Assembly (NCBI RefSeq): GCF_000417875.1
Contig: NW_006920872.1
Coordinates: 230,197-294,196, forward strand
Length of the DNA: 64,000 bases
From: Pseudozyma flocculosa PF-1
Lineage: Eukaryota; Basidiomycota; Ustilaginomycetes; Ustilaginales; Ustilaginaceae
Direction of reading: 5' to 3'
Shown here one piece after another: positions 44,501 through 56,564 of the stretch (its first letter is position 1; each line of letters opens with the position of its first letter). The notes under the pieces are model-generated. The model was not told where the DNA came from, did no database searches, and saw nothing but the letters and a program-made list of their open reading frames with translations. Position numbers and translations under genes: made by a program.

Positions 44501-47500
44501 ATGCTCCCGATCCGCGTGCGGTACGGTACGGCTTGGTGGCACGGCAGATACTTTGCGGCGTCTTTGTGAGAAGCTGCGGACCATCTTCTGTTGTTGTGGC
44601 GGTGGGATCCGGGTTCCCAGGGTCGGTCTGTCCTGGATGCTGGGCGGTACGGCGGCAAAGATCGGGGCTCGTGTGGCGTTCCGTCCAGACGGTCGCCACG
44701 ATGATGGATGTTTCGGCGGCAAGCAGGGCAGCACGTCGCTGGTCGAGTTCGTCCGAGCCTGGCGGCGAGGCATTGCCCTGACCGTCCTTTCCTTTCGTTT
44801 TCGTTCGAATTACCGGCTGCTTTCCCATCGACGTTGCTCTGTCCCCAGGGTCCGCTTTGTGCCACTCCGCTGCGTGGAAAAGGCGGGCGGTGGAAGACGC
44901 CCCCCGCTCAGGAACGCCCGCCCATTCTCCGCTCGACGACAAAAACGCTCCGCCCGCTCTGAGCGCGGACCCTCGCCATGGGAGACGAGCCACTGCGCTT
45001 TCCGATCCCGAACAACGACGCCGCCCTGAGAACTGGAGCAGGAGGCGGAGCCGGTGCACAAGCTCAGATCGGGCCGAGCGCGGCGCGCCCTGCGCCACAC
45101 TGTCGCAGTGAGCACGGGGAACGGCCGAGGTGCTTGAATCGGGCGGCCCCTGGCCTGGCGTGGCCACTCCTGACGTCCGTCCTTTGCGCCGCCGTCGCCG
45201 CCGAAGTTCGAGGATGTCGGCACCGACGGATGCTCTTTGCGACACAAGTCGGCCTCGCTGCTCGGCGTCGTGAGCTCCTTCCCGGTCCCGTCTCGCATGC
45301 AACAACTTGGACAGCCATGCATGTGCTACCCTAGGCGGCATACAAACCCATCGCTGCGGCCGCCTTCTGGTCTTCTCAGATCCACTCGGCAGCCGTACCA
45401 GGCCTTATCGATCCATTGACAGGCCGAAGCTACGCCCTCCCTGGAGATGTACCCCCTGTCCAGGTGCAGCGAGCAGCCATTCGCAGGTGGACAAACCTCG
45501 TTCGCCAGCCAGCGGGCGCGTGAAAGGGGCAAGAACTTGCAGCGTGCGGCTGGGCGCCTATCACGACCATCTACGCTGGCGTGCCGGCGGCACCCGACCC
45601 AGACTCGATGCTCCTAGCGTAGTCTTCACTGCTGCGACTAGAGACCGTCCCTGCCGATCGGTCGCTTTGTTGAACGAAGCCAGGAGAGCAAGTCGAGGTG
45701 CGCCCGAGTCCGCACACACCTGACGCGAGACCAACACGAAGGCTACAATGCATCCAGCCCGCCGAGTAGCGGCGATGACCTAGACTCCCAGGTCAGCCCG
45801 GAAAGAGAGCCTCGGGAGCTCTCCGACGGCCTGAAAATAGTCACGGGTGGCGCTGATCGCACCCTATTGCCATGGTACGACTCGAGATTGATGTCGGAGC
45901 TCCTCGATCTCTTCCTGTCAGGCTGGCATTGTCCAGGCAGCCGTGTCAATGGTTTGCGCTGCGGTGGGGTCCCCGTGTAGAAGAGGTGGCAAAGGGAGCA
46001 CTGCGAGCTGGAAGGGCTTCGGAGATTAATCTGCTCTACTCCTATGCAGCAGCAGTCTAGGAACCCGGCCGAGCTTCCCGCGCTGCGAACACAGCCCAGC
46101 CCTGCGCGGCAACGAAGAGGGTAGGTGGTGGTGCGGCGCCGCGGTGCGCAATGGACGGAGTCGCGAATCTGCTGCATTCAGGCTGCTCTGCACCACTCCA
46201 GAGATGTAGAGGCAGACGCTCAGGAGCCATACAGGAGCGACTCAGGGGGTGTGCCTATCCACAGCCCTACCTGGATGTGTGGACAAGCAAGGCCCGACTC
46301 CAGCTACCGGTAGCTACCTTGCTGCAGCGACAAACGAGAAGCCTGCAAGCGTGAAAGGATGCCTTTCAGAGCTGTGCACGAGGGCAGCTTTCAGCTGCGT
46401 CGCTCTGAAATACGGTGTTGCTTCTAGACCGGCCGAGGCTGGAAAAAGGGGTTGGCCCCGGCTTCAGCGAGTCGCGGCCAGTCGGCCTGTCAAAATGCGC
46501 GCCGCCCGTCTCGAAGCGGCGCCTGATTCGGCGGACGTCGCCAACCGCGCCCGCTCACTCGAGCCTCGGCCCTCGGGACCGGGGGGCCTTACCGGCAAGA
46601 GCCAAGGTGATCTTCCGAAAGCAAATGGGCACGCAGCCACATGCATGTGTTCACACCCGCCTCGCCGCTGCATGCTCCTCACTTCCCGGTAAGGCGTCCG
46701 CACCGCCGAGGTTCGTTTCAATATATCTGCCACGAGCTCCTTGCATGTGATTATATCGCGAGCGGCGACGCTCAACGAGCACCGACCGAGGACAGCCCCC
46801 CCTGACGGCTTTGGCTCTGTTCCGCTTCGGTTCCGTCGTGCAGCTGCAGCCCACGGCTCATACGGCGAGTAAGCCACCGACAGGGTCGCTGTCAGGAGCC
46901 ATCACTTGCCTCGCCGAGGTCCCATCCCTTTTCCCGACGGCCGCCTTCCGACCGCAAACGAGGCCGAGATTCGTCGCCGCCGCGGCCGCGGCCGCCAGCC
47001 TGCCTGCCTTGCTGAGCCGTGCTGAGCACCTCGTCTCTCCGTCCGCCTGCCCGTCCTCGGTCACCGCAAACGCGGTCCGCTCAGCCCCGACCCTTCGAGG
47101 TAGGCACAGCGAGCAGTAGTTGACAGAGACTCGACCGGTTCAACCCAATGGCTTATCGTCTCCGCCTCGACATGAGATTTTACCTATCGTACCGTCCCAG
47201 CACAATATTCACGGCGTCGTCTACAAAGGCAAGCGTGATTTTCCTTCTTCTCTCTCGGGATCCTCTCGCCGAGGCTTCAGCAGGTCCTGATGTCGCTTGC
47301 GGGCCCTCTGACGGCCAAATGCACTTACGTACAGCGGAGTTGGGCCCCGCCGCCGTCTCTTCATCTTTCGGCTCTGACGAGACAATAATACGCGCGCCGG
47401 GGAGGCTTCGGTCTTTCGCTCCTGGCAGAGGTGGGGGGCGAAGGGCACGGAGCCATGTCGCCATAGACCAGACCACACCCAGGGTCAGGGCATGTCGTCT

Positions 47501-50500
47501 TCGCTGAACGACGAGCCGTACTGTAGATGGCCCGGAGCATTGGTAGCTTCCGACGACTGCAGCGTCGAGACAGGGGGATGAGACGCCAGAGAATCTTCCA
47601 GCGTCGCGCCGTTGCGTCCTACTCCTTGCCTTGCAAGCTGTGCAACCTTAGCGAGACGGGACCGCCCGTAGCCTAAGCGGGTACGTACGGGGTCGGTCCG
47701 CCTGCCACTCTCTGAATGAGCAGGTCCACGCGCCGGTCGTCCTTCATGGAGCAAGCGAATGCCGGACATATGCACATGTGTGAGCGCATACGGCTGCTCT
47801 GCCAGGCGCGGCTCTGTACACGACTAGTGGATTGCGTCCGCCCTGAGGGAATGGTTTGCGTTGGCCCGTTAGCGTGGCCCGTTAGCGTGCAATGACAGGC
47901 AAGGGGATCTGCGGGGATAGAGCTCGGCCTGCAGTAGACACGAGGTCTGGGCCTCAAGAACAATTAGGGATTTGAGCGGCGTGGGTGAGCAACACGGCAC
48001 CCGCAAGCCTGCAAGGCGATACGTACGGCGGCCCGGTCGGTGGCTGAGGGGGGCTGTGTTGCAGCAGCAGCAAAAGCAACAGCATGCTGGCCCCGGATGC
48101 GTACAGGATGATGCTGCGCTGGCAATGAGCCGGCAATCAAAAATGCACTGCGCCTCGTCTGCGCCATGGTCAATTCATCGCGGTGGCCCGGCGTGTCACC
48201 GACGAGGTCGTGAGGCCTCAGCTCGACGACATATGTGCAGCACGCCGACTCATACCTATTTCTGCATGCATGTTCCACCCGCCACTCGCAAGCTACGGCT
48301 TGAACGGGCCGACCGTTGCAGCCGCTCACTTCCGCGAAGAGCGCGAGCGTTTGGACACGCTAGGCGGCGACCATGCAGAGCGGCTCGCCATGACTCGCGC
48401 CGACCGACCTGGCCGTGGCCTCGAGAGTCGCGTCCGCTGCCCGCTCTAAGGGTAACAGCGAGCGACGAGGGCAACCTGACCTCGGTCACTCGCACTACCG
48501 TATTGTGCCTAGATGCTGACAGCGCTCGCGCATAGTGGCTTTATGCAAGAGCTCTAACCACATCTCGGACAAGACTCGCCCCTTTGTCAGTGGAGCGTCT
48601 CAATGGATGCAAGGACGCGCGAGCCAGCATGCTGCAAACTCTTTGCCATTCGAGACAGCCCAAGGGCAACCAAGCAAGCAATTCCGAGCAGGCCCAGGAC
48701 GAATGTTGCTGCCGAGTGAGCGCGCGAGCGGGCGTTGTTCAGCAAGTCATGTCCATCCCATTTTCTTAGGTGCAGTCACGGCTCCGGCATCTGCAAAGCA
48801 GCCCCTCGGACCATGTCACCGAGCTGTAGGCGTGCCTTGATGGATCTCGAATGGAGCAGGAGCGTCTCTGTGGCATCAGAACTGCCTGTCTCCTCACATC
48901 CGTCTTAGCTATGCAAACGTACGGTGACCGACAGCGCCACCGCTTCGGGGTCTGCGCACCGCACTGCAAGGGATCTCGTCGGAAGCTGGTGAGCTGGGCT
49001 GGGTCGGTCTAGGCTTGACGAGCGAAGGTCGGGCTCGACGAGGCAGCCCCTCGTGTCTGAGTCCAGCTGCGGTCTGGATCCTCATAGCCTGCCTGCTCCT
49101 AGCTGTGCGGCGAGGTGCGTCCGCCGCAAGGGAGGGCATGGCGCGGCGGCTATGGTCGAAGTCTGGGCGCAGTCGACGGGTCGGGTTCCGAACCTCTCCT
49201 GTCTGGCACTAGCGGGCGGGTCAGTGAGTTCGTGGCTGTGCCCGGCCCCTGAAGGCACGGCCGACACCGACGACGGAAGTGCGCTACGGCGAGCAGCTGT
49301 GCATCTGTACCTTCGTACCAACCTTTGCGCCAAGTCAGAATTTAGCCTCTGAGTCCGAGTGTACTCGGACGCCCAACCTCTTCCCTGGCAAGCTGGCACT
49401 AGCTAGCTGGTCTTACACTCGTGTGTGTCTCAGCCTGCCGATGGGCCGCAGGGCTCTTCTTGCACTGAGCGGCCCGGGCACTTTGGGCTACAGAGTACGA
49501 GGTGTATGTAACTAGGTGAAGATTCAAAGGCGGGAGGGGTCGGGCGACTTGCCCTCTCCGGCGATGCAAGGGGACAGCACGGACGCCGTCGCTTGGCCGG
49601 TAGACGGGCCGATTCTAAGCCGACTTGCACGTCTCCGACACGCCACCGACAAGTGGTAGTGTAAGCTACGGTTACCCAGAAGCAGCTTCGTCGCCCATGC
49701 AGCGTCTCAGGCTGACTGTCGATGGTCTGGGCACTGATCACGACGACGATGGTTCGCGGCAAGCTTGGGGCAGATGCTCGTGCTCACGGTGGCGGGCAGA
49801 CGTACGGCGGGCTCCTTCCCTCTTCGTCGCTGGTGACCTGGCCTGGCCTGCTCGTCCACCGTTCCAATGTAGCATTAGCGAGCAGCAAGGATCCTCATAC
49901 ATACAGCGTGCATGTGCGTGCGTGCACCCGCTCCGCCCGCCCTGCTACAACCGCACTAGGTATGACATATGCCCAGTTCCCGGACCACTCGCATCGCCGT
50001 CCAACCAGGCGACGAGCCTGTTTAAGGTGTAGATCTCGCGATTAGAGCTCGCTTGAGGCGCAGACCCGGACTTTTTCATGTGGTTCTAGGTCCCGCATCG
50101 CTTGCCGGGCCCCTTTCCCCTTTCCCCCTGTCCTCCCCGACTGACCTACCGATTGTCCGACCTGTAGCCCAACCCCTGGTGGCGCCGAGGGTTGCGCCTG
50201 CAGGCCCAATTTCGAACGATGCTGCACATAGGTCTGCCTTTGTGCCGGTAGTCTCCAGTGCAGAGCTCGTCCAGATGCCGGGGCGATGGTGCGAGGATCC
50301 TTCTTCCTCTTCCAGCGTTGGCATGGTTCGTGGCTGACCGGGGCCGACGTGCAGAGCGGGCCAGGGGAGTGTCGTTGTGCGCTGCGTGGGTCCCGTTGTC
50401 ATTCTTCCAGTTGAGCCCGCTGTCAGAGCGCGGGTCGAGAGGATGAGGGCCCCGGGTACAGTCTGGTCCCCTCTGCTTCCGCGAGCGAGGTCAAGTTCTA

Positions 50501-52004
50501 AGCGGTGGTGGGTTGGTCTCTTCGTGCGTTCTTGCCTTGCGTTCCCCGGCCGGCGATCCAATTCAGTCCCGACATGCAGATCTGGCAGAGAATCTGGCCA
50601 TGTTGGTTCCTAGGATCGCCAACGGGGCCTCGAACTGGCCTTGGAGGTTCGACTGTTCAAGGTCCTCCCAGCAGCTGTTGCGAGTGACGCCGCAGCCCAC
50701 CTGCTTCTGCCGGCGCCGCAGCTTCGACGTCGACCTGGATCGGTCGCTTTGCAGCATGCGACACCGGCCAGCCTTTCACGAGTGGGCCAAGCAGGTCGTG
50801 GCAGGCAGGGTGAAAGCGTGCCGTTGCCGTACATCCTGGACCGATCTAGCCCGGAGAGCGAGGCAGCCACAGAGCAGCTGGTACTCGTGAGTTTAAGGTA
50901 TCACGGGCCAATTAGTCCACCCCGCTTCCCCCTTGACCCCCTTCTCGCCTCTGAGGATGAAAGAAAAAGGTCCTCGCGATCGGGCCGAACGGGATCGCGC
51001 TCCGTCTCCTATATCCCGAACTGCAGGCTGAGCAGAAGCCGAAGGCCCGAACGCAAGCCACCCTTCCTCCTTTTCCATCGCGGCTGCAACCTTCCTCCTC
51101 CTCGTCGTTCGATCCATCGTTTTTCTGCAGGCAACAGCACCAAGCGGTGAACGTAACACGACATATGTAGAGCGCCGGCTCGTTCCTGGGTCGGACCACT
51201 GCATATCAACTTGCCAGCGAATCAAGACTACGGTACCGATTGTGATTGATGATGGCGTTCGCCCCACCGGCAAAGCTCGTAAGAGCAGAGCGGCCGGGAG
51301 CAGGGCGACCTCGTGTTCCTGGTTTCGGGAAGAAGCTCCCGATCGGACGATAATCGAAAACGTGGCCACCTCGTGTCCCGGGTTGACCAACGCAACGCCC
51401 ACGTAAGCATCGGCTGAGCGGCTTCCAACCGAATGGTACGGTGGGGCGTTCAGTACAGGTAAGGGGGGATGGGGGGTACCACATCGCAGCCCGCCAACGT
51501 CGTCGTGCTGCGGCTGGATCGAGCCATGTGGCTGTGAGCCAAAGCCGGGGATTGGCCTTGGCGAAGCGGGTCAGCGTACGCGTTGGGGGCTCGAGACGGT
51601 GCGGATCGGAATATGCATGGCATCGGAGCAAGGGACCACCATGGTGATCGTCATTGAGCAGGGTGCCGTAGCCCCGGCCATGTATGTACGGGATCGCCTA
51701 GATCAGCGTGGCCAGGCCGAGCCTCTTGGCTGCGCAGCATACCTTACCCACACGCCGTCGGCTTCGTGGCCATTCGGGAGCAGTCTCCCGGTCATACAGG
51801 GCTAGTGTAGGTGGGCGGCTAAGCGTGGCTTGGACCGTCTCCTTAGGCTGAGAAGATGCGGCAGATAGAGCTTATTGTGACTGCGGCGATCCAAATGAGC
51901 AGGCTAGTAGATACAGTACGTCGCGGTATTCCATGGTAAGTTACGGCCTGGCACAGCACGGCACAGGGCGGCAACACCAGGCCCTACTCAGTTGAGGCCA
52001 AGTC

Positions 52005-54989
52005 TTAGTACCTCTCCCACCTCTCGCGCGCGGGCCACATGGCATGGAAGAAGTCCTTCATCCTGCGATCGACGCGGGCCATGCTCGCATCCTCGAGATC
52101 ATCGTTGAAGCACACGAGCGCATCGCGACCCAGATCCACCTTTTCCTGCGACTCGACCAGCGGCAGCAACCATCGCCCACCCCTCACCACGTCACCGCCA
52201 CCGTCGCCGCCGCCGCCGTCGCCTTCCGAGGTGCCAGTGCCAGCCGAAACGGCGCTGGCGGTGGGTGTGAAGCGCTCTTCGGCGCGGGCACGGCGGCTCT
52301 GCCGTTCCAGGTCGGCAAAGACGCCGCTGGCCTGGTCGTCCTTGCGCAGCATCTCGAAGCGGATCGGCGACTCGCCAATCACGTAAGAGTAGCGCTGGAC
52401 CAGGTGCAGCGCAAACGTGCGCGCCGACGAGCCGGGTGCCCACCGCGACGACTCCAACACGCACGCCGGCGTAAAGCACGACGCCTCAAACGACTCGCCA
52501 GCCGCCGAAGCGGTCGACGACGCCGCCTCGTCCCAGAAAGGCGAGAGCGGGAGGTGCGCTACGCCGCGTGGTTCATCGTGTCTCCACGCCTCTTGCCGGC
52601 GGTAGTGGACCTTGCGATCTCGCGGCGGGAGAAAGGCATCGATGCCTCGGCGACCGCTGGCGCGCATCAGCTGGTAGATGAGGCAGTCGCCGCACTGGAC
52701 CCGGTCGAAGGTAAACGCTTTGAAAACGTCGACCCACGTCGCGTCGCCCTGCTGAGCCTTGGCCAGGGAGACGAAGCACCGATCGAGGTTTAGCACGCAG
52801 GCGGGCGTGTGCCGCGCCTTGCCCGCTGCGATCGAAGTCGGCGTGAAATCGGGCCACTGGGACGACAATCCTCGCCGCTGCGGCGTCGACGGTTTCGCCC
52901 CGTCGGCAGCACTGTCGTCGTCGTGTGCGACAGACCGCCGCCGGCTCGGGACAATGCCGTCGCTGATGTGGGCGAGGGGGTATCCATCGTGCGAGGTGAA
53001 AATGTACTGCGTCTTGAGCGGGACAGGCCAGCCGGCCTCCAAGAGATTCGAGTTGGCGCGCCCGACCTCCAGCGTGGTCCGCGGTGGCATGTACACCTTG
53101 ACGGCGCCGTCCGAGCGACGTTGCGATGGGCCGCCCTGCCTCGCGTCGGTCGGTACATCGGCGTCAGTGCGGCCCATCTCGGCCATAGCCTGGCGCCACT
53201 CTGCCTCCGAGACGATGCCGTCTCCGTCTGCGTCGAGGCGCAGCACGAAGAAGCTCCACAGCAACGCTTCGCGATGCCGCTCTATGGTCGTGTGGTACGC
53301 CAGGTACTGCGTGACGATATTCTGGCCGCTGTCCCTGAAGCGCATGCGCGCACTCTCGTGGATCTCCTTGGCAAACATGAGCCTGGACTCGATGAGCAAC
53401 GGTAGCGAGAAGCTGCGGTGCAGGTGGACGATGTACGGCCGCTGGCGCTTCCCGAACCGCTGGTCCAGGATCCAGTTGGTGTGCTCGAGCGACGACCACT
53501 CGCCCTGCGAGAAGCTCGGGTCCGACTTGCCAGCAACCTTGATGTGCGGGTCGATGCGGAAGACGGCGCCATAGAGGGGCGTGTAAAAGTCGCCGGTGGT
53601 GACGTCGTCAAAGAAGAAAAAGTCGTCGTTCGAGTAGATGAAGTGCTCCGAGAGATTGGGCTCGCCACCGAGCATCGCCTCGATGGCCATCGAGTTGAAC
53701 GTCGGCAGCGACTCGCGCTTGTATAGCACCTGCTGGCGCCTCCGCTGCTCGCTCTGCACCGCGGCTTCGGGCGTCAGCGCCCAGTTGGGTCGGAACGTGG
53801 TCCAGTCGTGGTGGAAATGGACCGTCGTCTCCGCCCTCATCGAGGCAGCAACATCGGTCCGCTCGGCCGAGGAGCCTGTCAAGACAAAGGGGTTGGTAGA
53901 CGAGCTTGCTAGCCAGTCGGGGATCTGGCCCGGGCGAAGCACGCCATCCTCGCCTCGAAATAGGTCAGACGTGATGGACTTGTCGCTGCGCGCCTCATCC
54001 TCCCCCTCCGCCAGGGCGTAGTCCGGCGAGCTGACGTGGATGTCGCCCAGGGTCCGGAGGTGCGCTGCAGCCGAGCGCATAGAGTACTTGAGCTCGTGGT
54101 GGTCTCGGAAGCGATTCTCGTCGTTGTTGACACCGTCACGCTTGTCGCGTTCGGAAGCGGGAGCGGGGGCGGTGGCGGCCGCGGCGGCGGCATCTGTCTG
54201 TTTCCGGTAGGCTCGCTTGGCGCTGGCGTGGCGCCAATCCGATCCATTGACCCAGGTGTAGACGACGTCGATGTCGGTCATGCGATGACCGTTTGCCTCC
54301 CGATTGGCGACGGCATCGTCGGCGTAGATGCCTTGCAGGCTGTCGCAGAGGTGGCCGCGCGCGAGCCAGGCTTCCAGGCACTCGTCCGAGTCGGTCAGAG
54401 GCAGCTGCGACCGGATGGGCGGTAGCTTGCGACGGTAGGGCGAGCTTTTTGGCGGGATGAAGGTCGACAGCTCCTCGATGCTTTCCTCGTAGCTGGCCGG
54501 GACGGGAGAGCTGGTCGCGCCGACAGGTGATGGCGGACGCTGTCCGGTCTTGTGGCTCGACTGGCCTTGCTGCGCGACCTCACCGATTGCGATGGCAGAG
54601 TCGGCAATACGCGCTGACCGGCTCACAGTCAACTTGCCGACCAGGAAGAATGTTGTACCGAGCGTCACGGTCAGAAGACCGGCCGCAGCCCACCGCCTGA
54701 TCCTTGGCGGCACCAACGGTCTGTGCGCCCATGTTTGCGTCCGCTCCCGAAGCGGTTTCGGCAGTGAGGGCCGGTGAGGGGATCGGAGGCGGTCGAGGTG
54801 GTCGCCCGAGTACTCCTTGGCGTCGGCCTCTTCGAGATCGCGAAGACCTCGTCGTGGCGGTGGCTGATGGCCGTACTGATTGTAGTAGTACGAGGGAAGA
54901 CCGGCCTGGTCACCGTGTTCGAGCAGATGCCGTGTGTCGAGGTCGGCGTGCGGTAGCTCGGGGCTGTCGTAGGCCTTTGTCGGGGGCAT
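52005..54989 (-). CDS. Stealth-family sugar-phosphate transferase (Xpt1/GNPTAB-like)
   Basis: This single-exon gene encodes 994 residues. A cytosolic tail of about 95 residues is followed by one membrane segment, RRWAAAGLLTVTLGTTFFLV, so it is a type II protein, expected in the Golgi. The four Stealth blocks are present: CR1 DIDVVYTWVNGSDW (about 238), CR2 FRDHHELKYSMRSAAAHL (about 291), CR3 FHHDWTTF through SEHFIYSNDDFFFFDDV (about 390-460), and CR4 VCFNDDLEDASMARVDRRM near the end. An EF-hand, LDADGDGIVSEAEW, sits near residue 585, as in animal GNPTAB. Stealth enzymes move a hexose-1-phosphate from a nucleotide sugar onto an acceptor glycan. The basidiomycete member Xpt1 of Cryptococcus adds xylose-phosphate to O-glycans; substrate here is unproven. 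The ATG at 54989 is the first true ATG in the frame, 12 bp after a GTC/GAC triplet repeat. Confidence 0.9.
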   Translation of the reverse strand: MPPTKAYDSPELPHADLDTRHLLEHGDQAGLPSYYYNQYGHQPPPRRGLRDLEEADAKEYSGDHLDRLRSPHRPSLPKPLRERTQTWAHRPLVPPRIRRWAAAGLLTVTLGTTFFLVGKLTVSRSARIADSAIAIGEVAQQGQSSHKTGQRPPSPVGATSSPVPASYEESIEELSTFIPPKSSPYRRKLPPIRSQLPLTDSDECLEAWLARGHLCDSLQGIYADDAVANREANGHRMTDIDVVYTWVNGSDWRHASAKRAYRKQTDAAAAAATAPAPASERDKRDGVNNDENRFRDHHELKYSMRSAAAHLRTLGDIHVSSPDYALAEGEDEARSDKSITSDLFRGEDGVLRPGQIPDWLASSSTNPFVLTGSSAERTDVAASMRAETTVHFHHDWTTFRPNWALTPEAAVQSEQRRRQQVLYKRESLPTFNSMAIEAMLGGEPNLSEHFIYSNDDFFFFDDVTTGDFYTPLYGAVFRIDPHIKVAGKSDPSFSQGEWSSLEHTNWILDQRFGKRQRPYIVHLHRSFSLPLLIESRLMFAKEIHESARMRFRDSGQNIVTQYLAYHTTIERHREALLWSFFVLRLDADGDGIVSEAEWRQAMAEMGRTDADVPTDARQGGPSQRRSDGAVKVYMPPRTTLEVGRANSNLLEAGWPVPLKTQYIFTSHDGYPLAHISDGIVPSRRRSVAHDDDSAADGAKPSTPQRRGLSSQWPDFTPTSIAAGKARHTPACVLNLDRCFVSLAKAQQGDATWVDVFKAFTFDRVQCGDCLIYQLMRASGRRGIDAFLPPRDRKVHYRRQEAWRHDEPRGVAHLPLSPFWDEAASSTASAAGESFEASCFTPACVLESSRWAPGSSARTFALHLVQRYSYVIGESPIRFEMLRKDDQASGVFADLERQSRRARAEERFTPTASAVSAGTGTSEGDGGGGDGGGDVVRGGRWLLPLVESQEKVDLGRDALVCFNDDLEDASMARVDRRMKDFFHAMWPARERWERY

Positions 54990-54998
54990 GCTGGCGAA

Positions 54999-55000
<2 letters not shown>

Positions 55001-55030
<30 letters not shown>
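55001..55030. repeat. (GTC)10 triplet repeat in the Stealth gene leader
   Basis: Ten perfect GTC units were read directly. They would give GAC repeats in the leader of the minus-strand transcript, ending about 12 nt before the ATG. Confidence 0.9.
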
Positions 55031-56564
55031 TATCGGAAAAGGGCTGACATGTGACGATCAGGGGACGTCGATGTGGATGATGGCCTTTATGACGACGGCT
55101 GGAGACCGAGGGAAGAACCCGTTGGGAGCCGTACAGCGTACCGATCTCCTGGCTCTGCGTGCCGGGCCGAGAAGTTGAAGGGCGTAGGTGTGGTCGGCAG
55201 AAAGTCGGCCGTCTTGGCACAGCATAGCTGCCGAACGGTTGACAGCGAGCTCGACAGGTGCATGGAAAGGACGATAGGGGGGATCAGATCGAAGCGCGCC
55301 GGGGAGCTTGCACTCAAGATAAGGCACAGCAAGATGTGCGGGTACGGTCCGCGTGGGGGCACCTTGACCATCGCGTGGACGTTGAGGGCACCGCCCGCTG
55401 GATCGCATGGACCTGGAGAGGCTATGATGGCAAGGTACATGTGCAGGTGCCGTGCCGTCCCGTACCGGGCATGATCCGTTCTGTATGTAGCGCCACCGCA
55501 GGTTGGCGATGCGCCCCGACGATGCGGTGCCCATCCCGGAGGAGAACAGCGGCGACCAAGAGCCCGGGAGTTGTGTCGGGCATCGTGCGGCGAGAAACGG
55601 TCTCGAGCTACAGTAAGGCAGGCAAGCAGGGAGGAGGCGCAGGCAGGTGAGAAGGACCGGACCCTGTCTTGGCGAGGGGCGGTCTCGGGGTTTACAGCAC
55701 TTACCGGCTGCCCGGCCGGAGTGGAACGAGGAGGAGGAGGAGGAGGAGACGTCGAGGCGGCGCCTGTTGATGACGACGTGTTTGGGACAAGGTCGCGTGA
55801 GGGTGGGCCGCCAAGAGGCCGCGAGGAAGGTCGAGGCCTGGCCTAGCAGGATGGGCTCCCTCAGCTTGGTGGCCGGAAGGATAGGCAGGCGGGCAGAGTG
55901 CATCGACGGGGCTTCGCGGGCATATTGATGGCCGTAGGGCGTGCCGTGCCGAGGGGCGGCTGTCGCCTGTCAGGCCCTGAGGTACGGTGCTGGTGGCTGA
56001 CTTGCCGCCGCCAAGCAAGCCGCGGCAGATTTGGCCGGCATCCCTACCTTAGCCCTGGCCGGCATCCACCTTAGCCCTGGCCGACCTGCTGGCTGCCCAT
56101 TCCAGTCCAGTTGTCATCCCGAGACAGACCGAGAGGCCCTAAGGTTTGGTGCAGCCGGTGCTTCCTCGCTGTCGGCCCACGCTTGCATGGTGGCGGGGCG
56201 CTGCAGACCCATGGCCGACGAGGGGACCATGTGTCGACAGCATGCATGTCCTTTGTTCGATAGTCGATAACGACGGCCCAGCTCGAGGATGCCGGAGCAG
56301 GCGGTGTGGTGGCGCGGCAGAGGGCTGTGAGGGAGGATGGGGCCCACATGGAGCAGGCGGCGGCTGGCTGGCTGGTCAGGCGGTGCAAACGCGGCTGAAT
56401 CATGGAACTGGCTTTGGAGTGCCCGATTGCCAAGTGCTGAGCGCTCGAATCGGGAGAACTTCTCCGATTGGCGTTCAGGGTCCTCCACCCAAGCAGAAAC
56501 TCGGCACGTTTGCTTCTCGTCGTGGCCCTCGCGCCTCGTCCTCCTCCTCGTCCTCACCACCAAG

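Larger units (their letters stand above)
37851..52004. other. Gene-poor region between the kinase and the Stealth-family gene
   Basis: About 14 kb contains no gene I can support. Open frames up to about 280 codons occur on both strands, often overlapping one another, with translations rich in Arg, Ser, Ala, Pro and Cys and no recognisable domain. No mobile-element proteins, terminal repeats or tRNA genes were seen. Directly visible items are GTAC-rich words, short palindromes, AAGC repeats at 38566-38585, CCTGG pentamers at several places, an AT-rich direct repeat at 38251-38344 and a 9-bp tandem array at 40321-40365. GTAAGTAC words near 31257 and 42651 could act as splice donors of unannotated noncoding transcripts. 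Confidence 0.5.

Noticed and set aside
49015..49212. 65-codon frame with a hydrophobic stretch (WILIACLLLA) resembling a signal peptide
   Set aside because: It is too short, has no conserved features and lies in DNA full of chance frames; a secreted protein cannot be claimed.
50640..50665. GGTTCGACTG resembling a tRNA B box
   Set aside because: No A box, cloverleaf pairing or T-run terminator surrounds it.
26527..52004. RIP-degraded transposon island as explanation for the gene-poor region
   Set aside because: The DNA stays GC-rich with many CpG, and no reverse transcriptase, integrase or transposase fragments were seen.
54990..55220. Upstream extension of the Stealth protein with a poly-Arg run
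   Set aside because: No ATG exists in that extension. The Arg run is just translation of the GTC triplet repeat; the ATG at 54989 is preferred.
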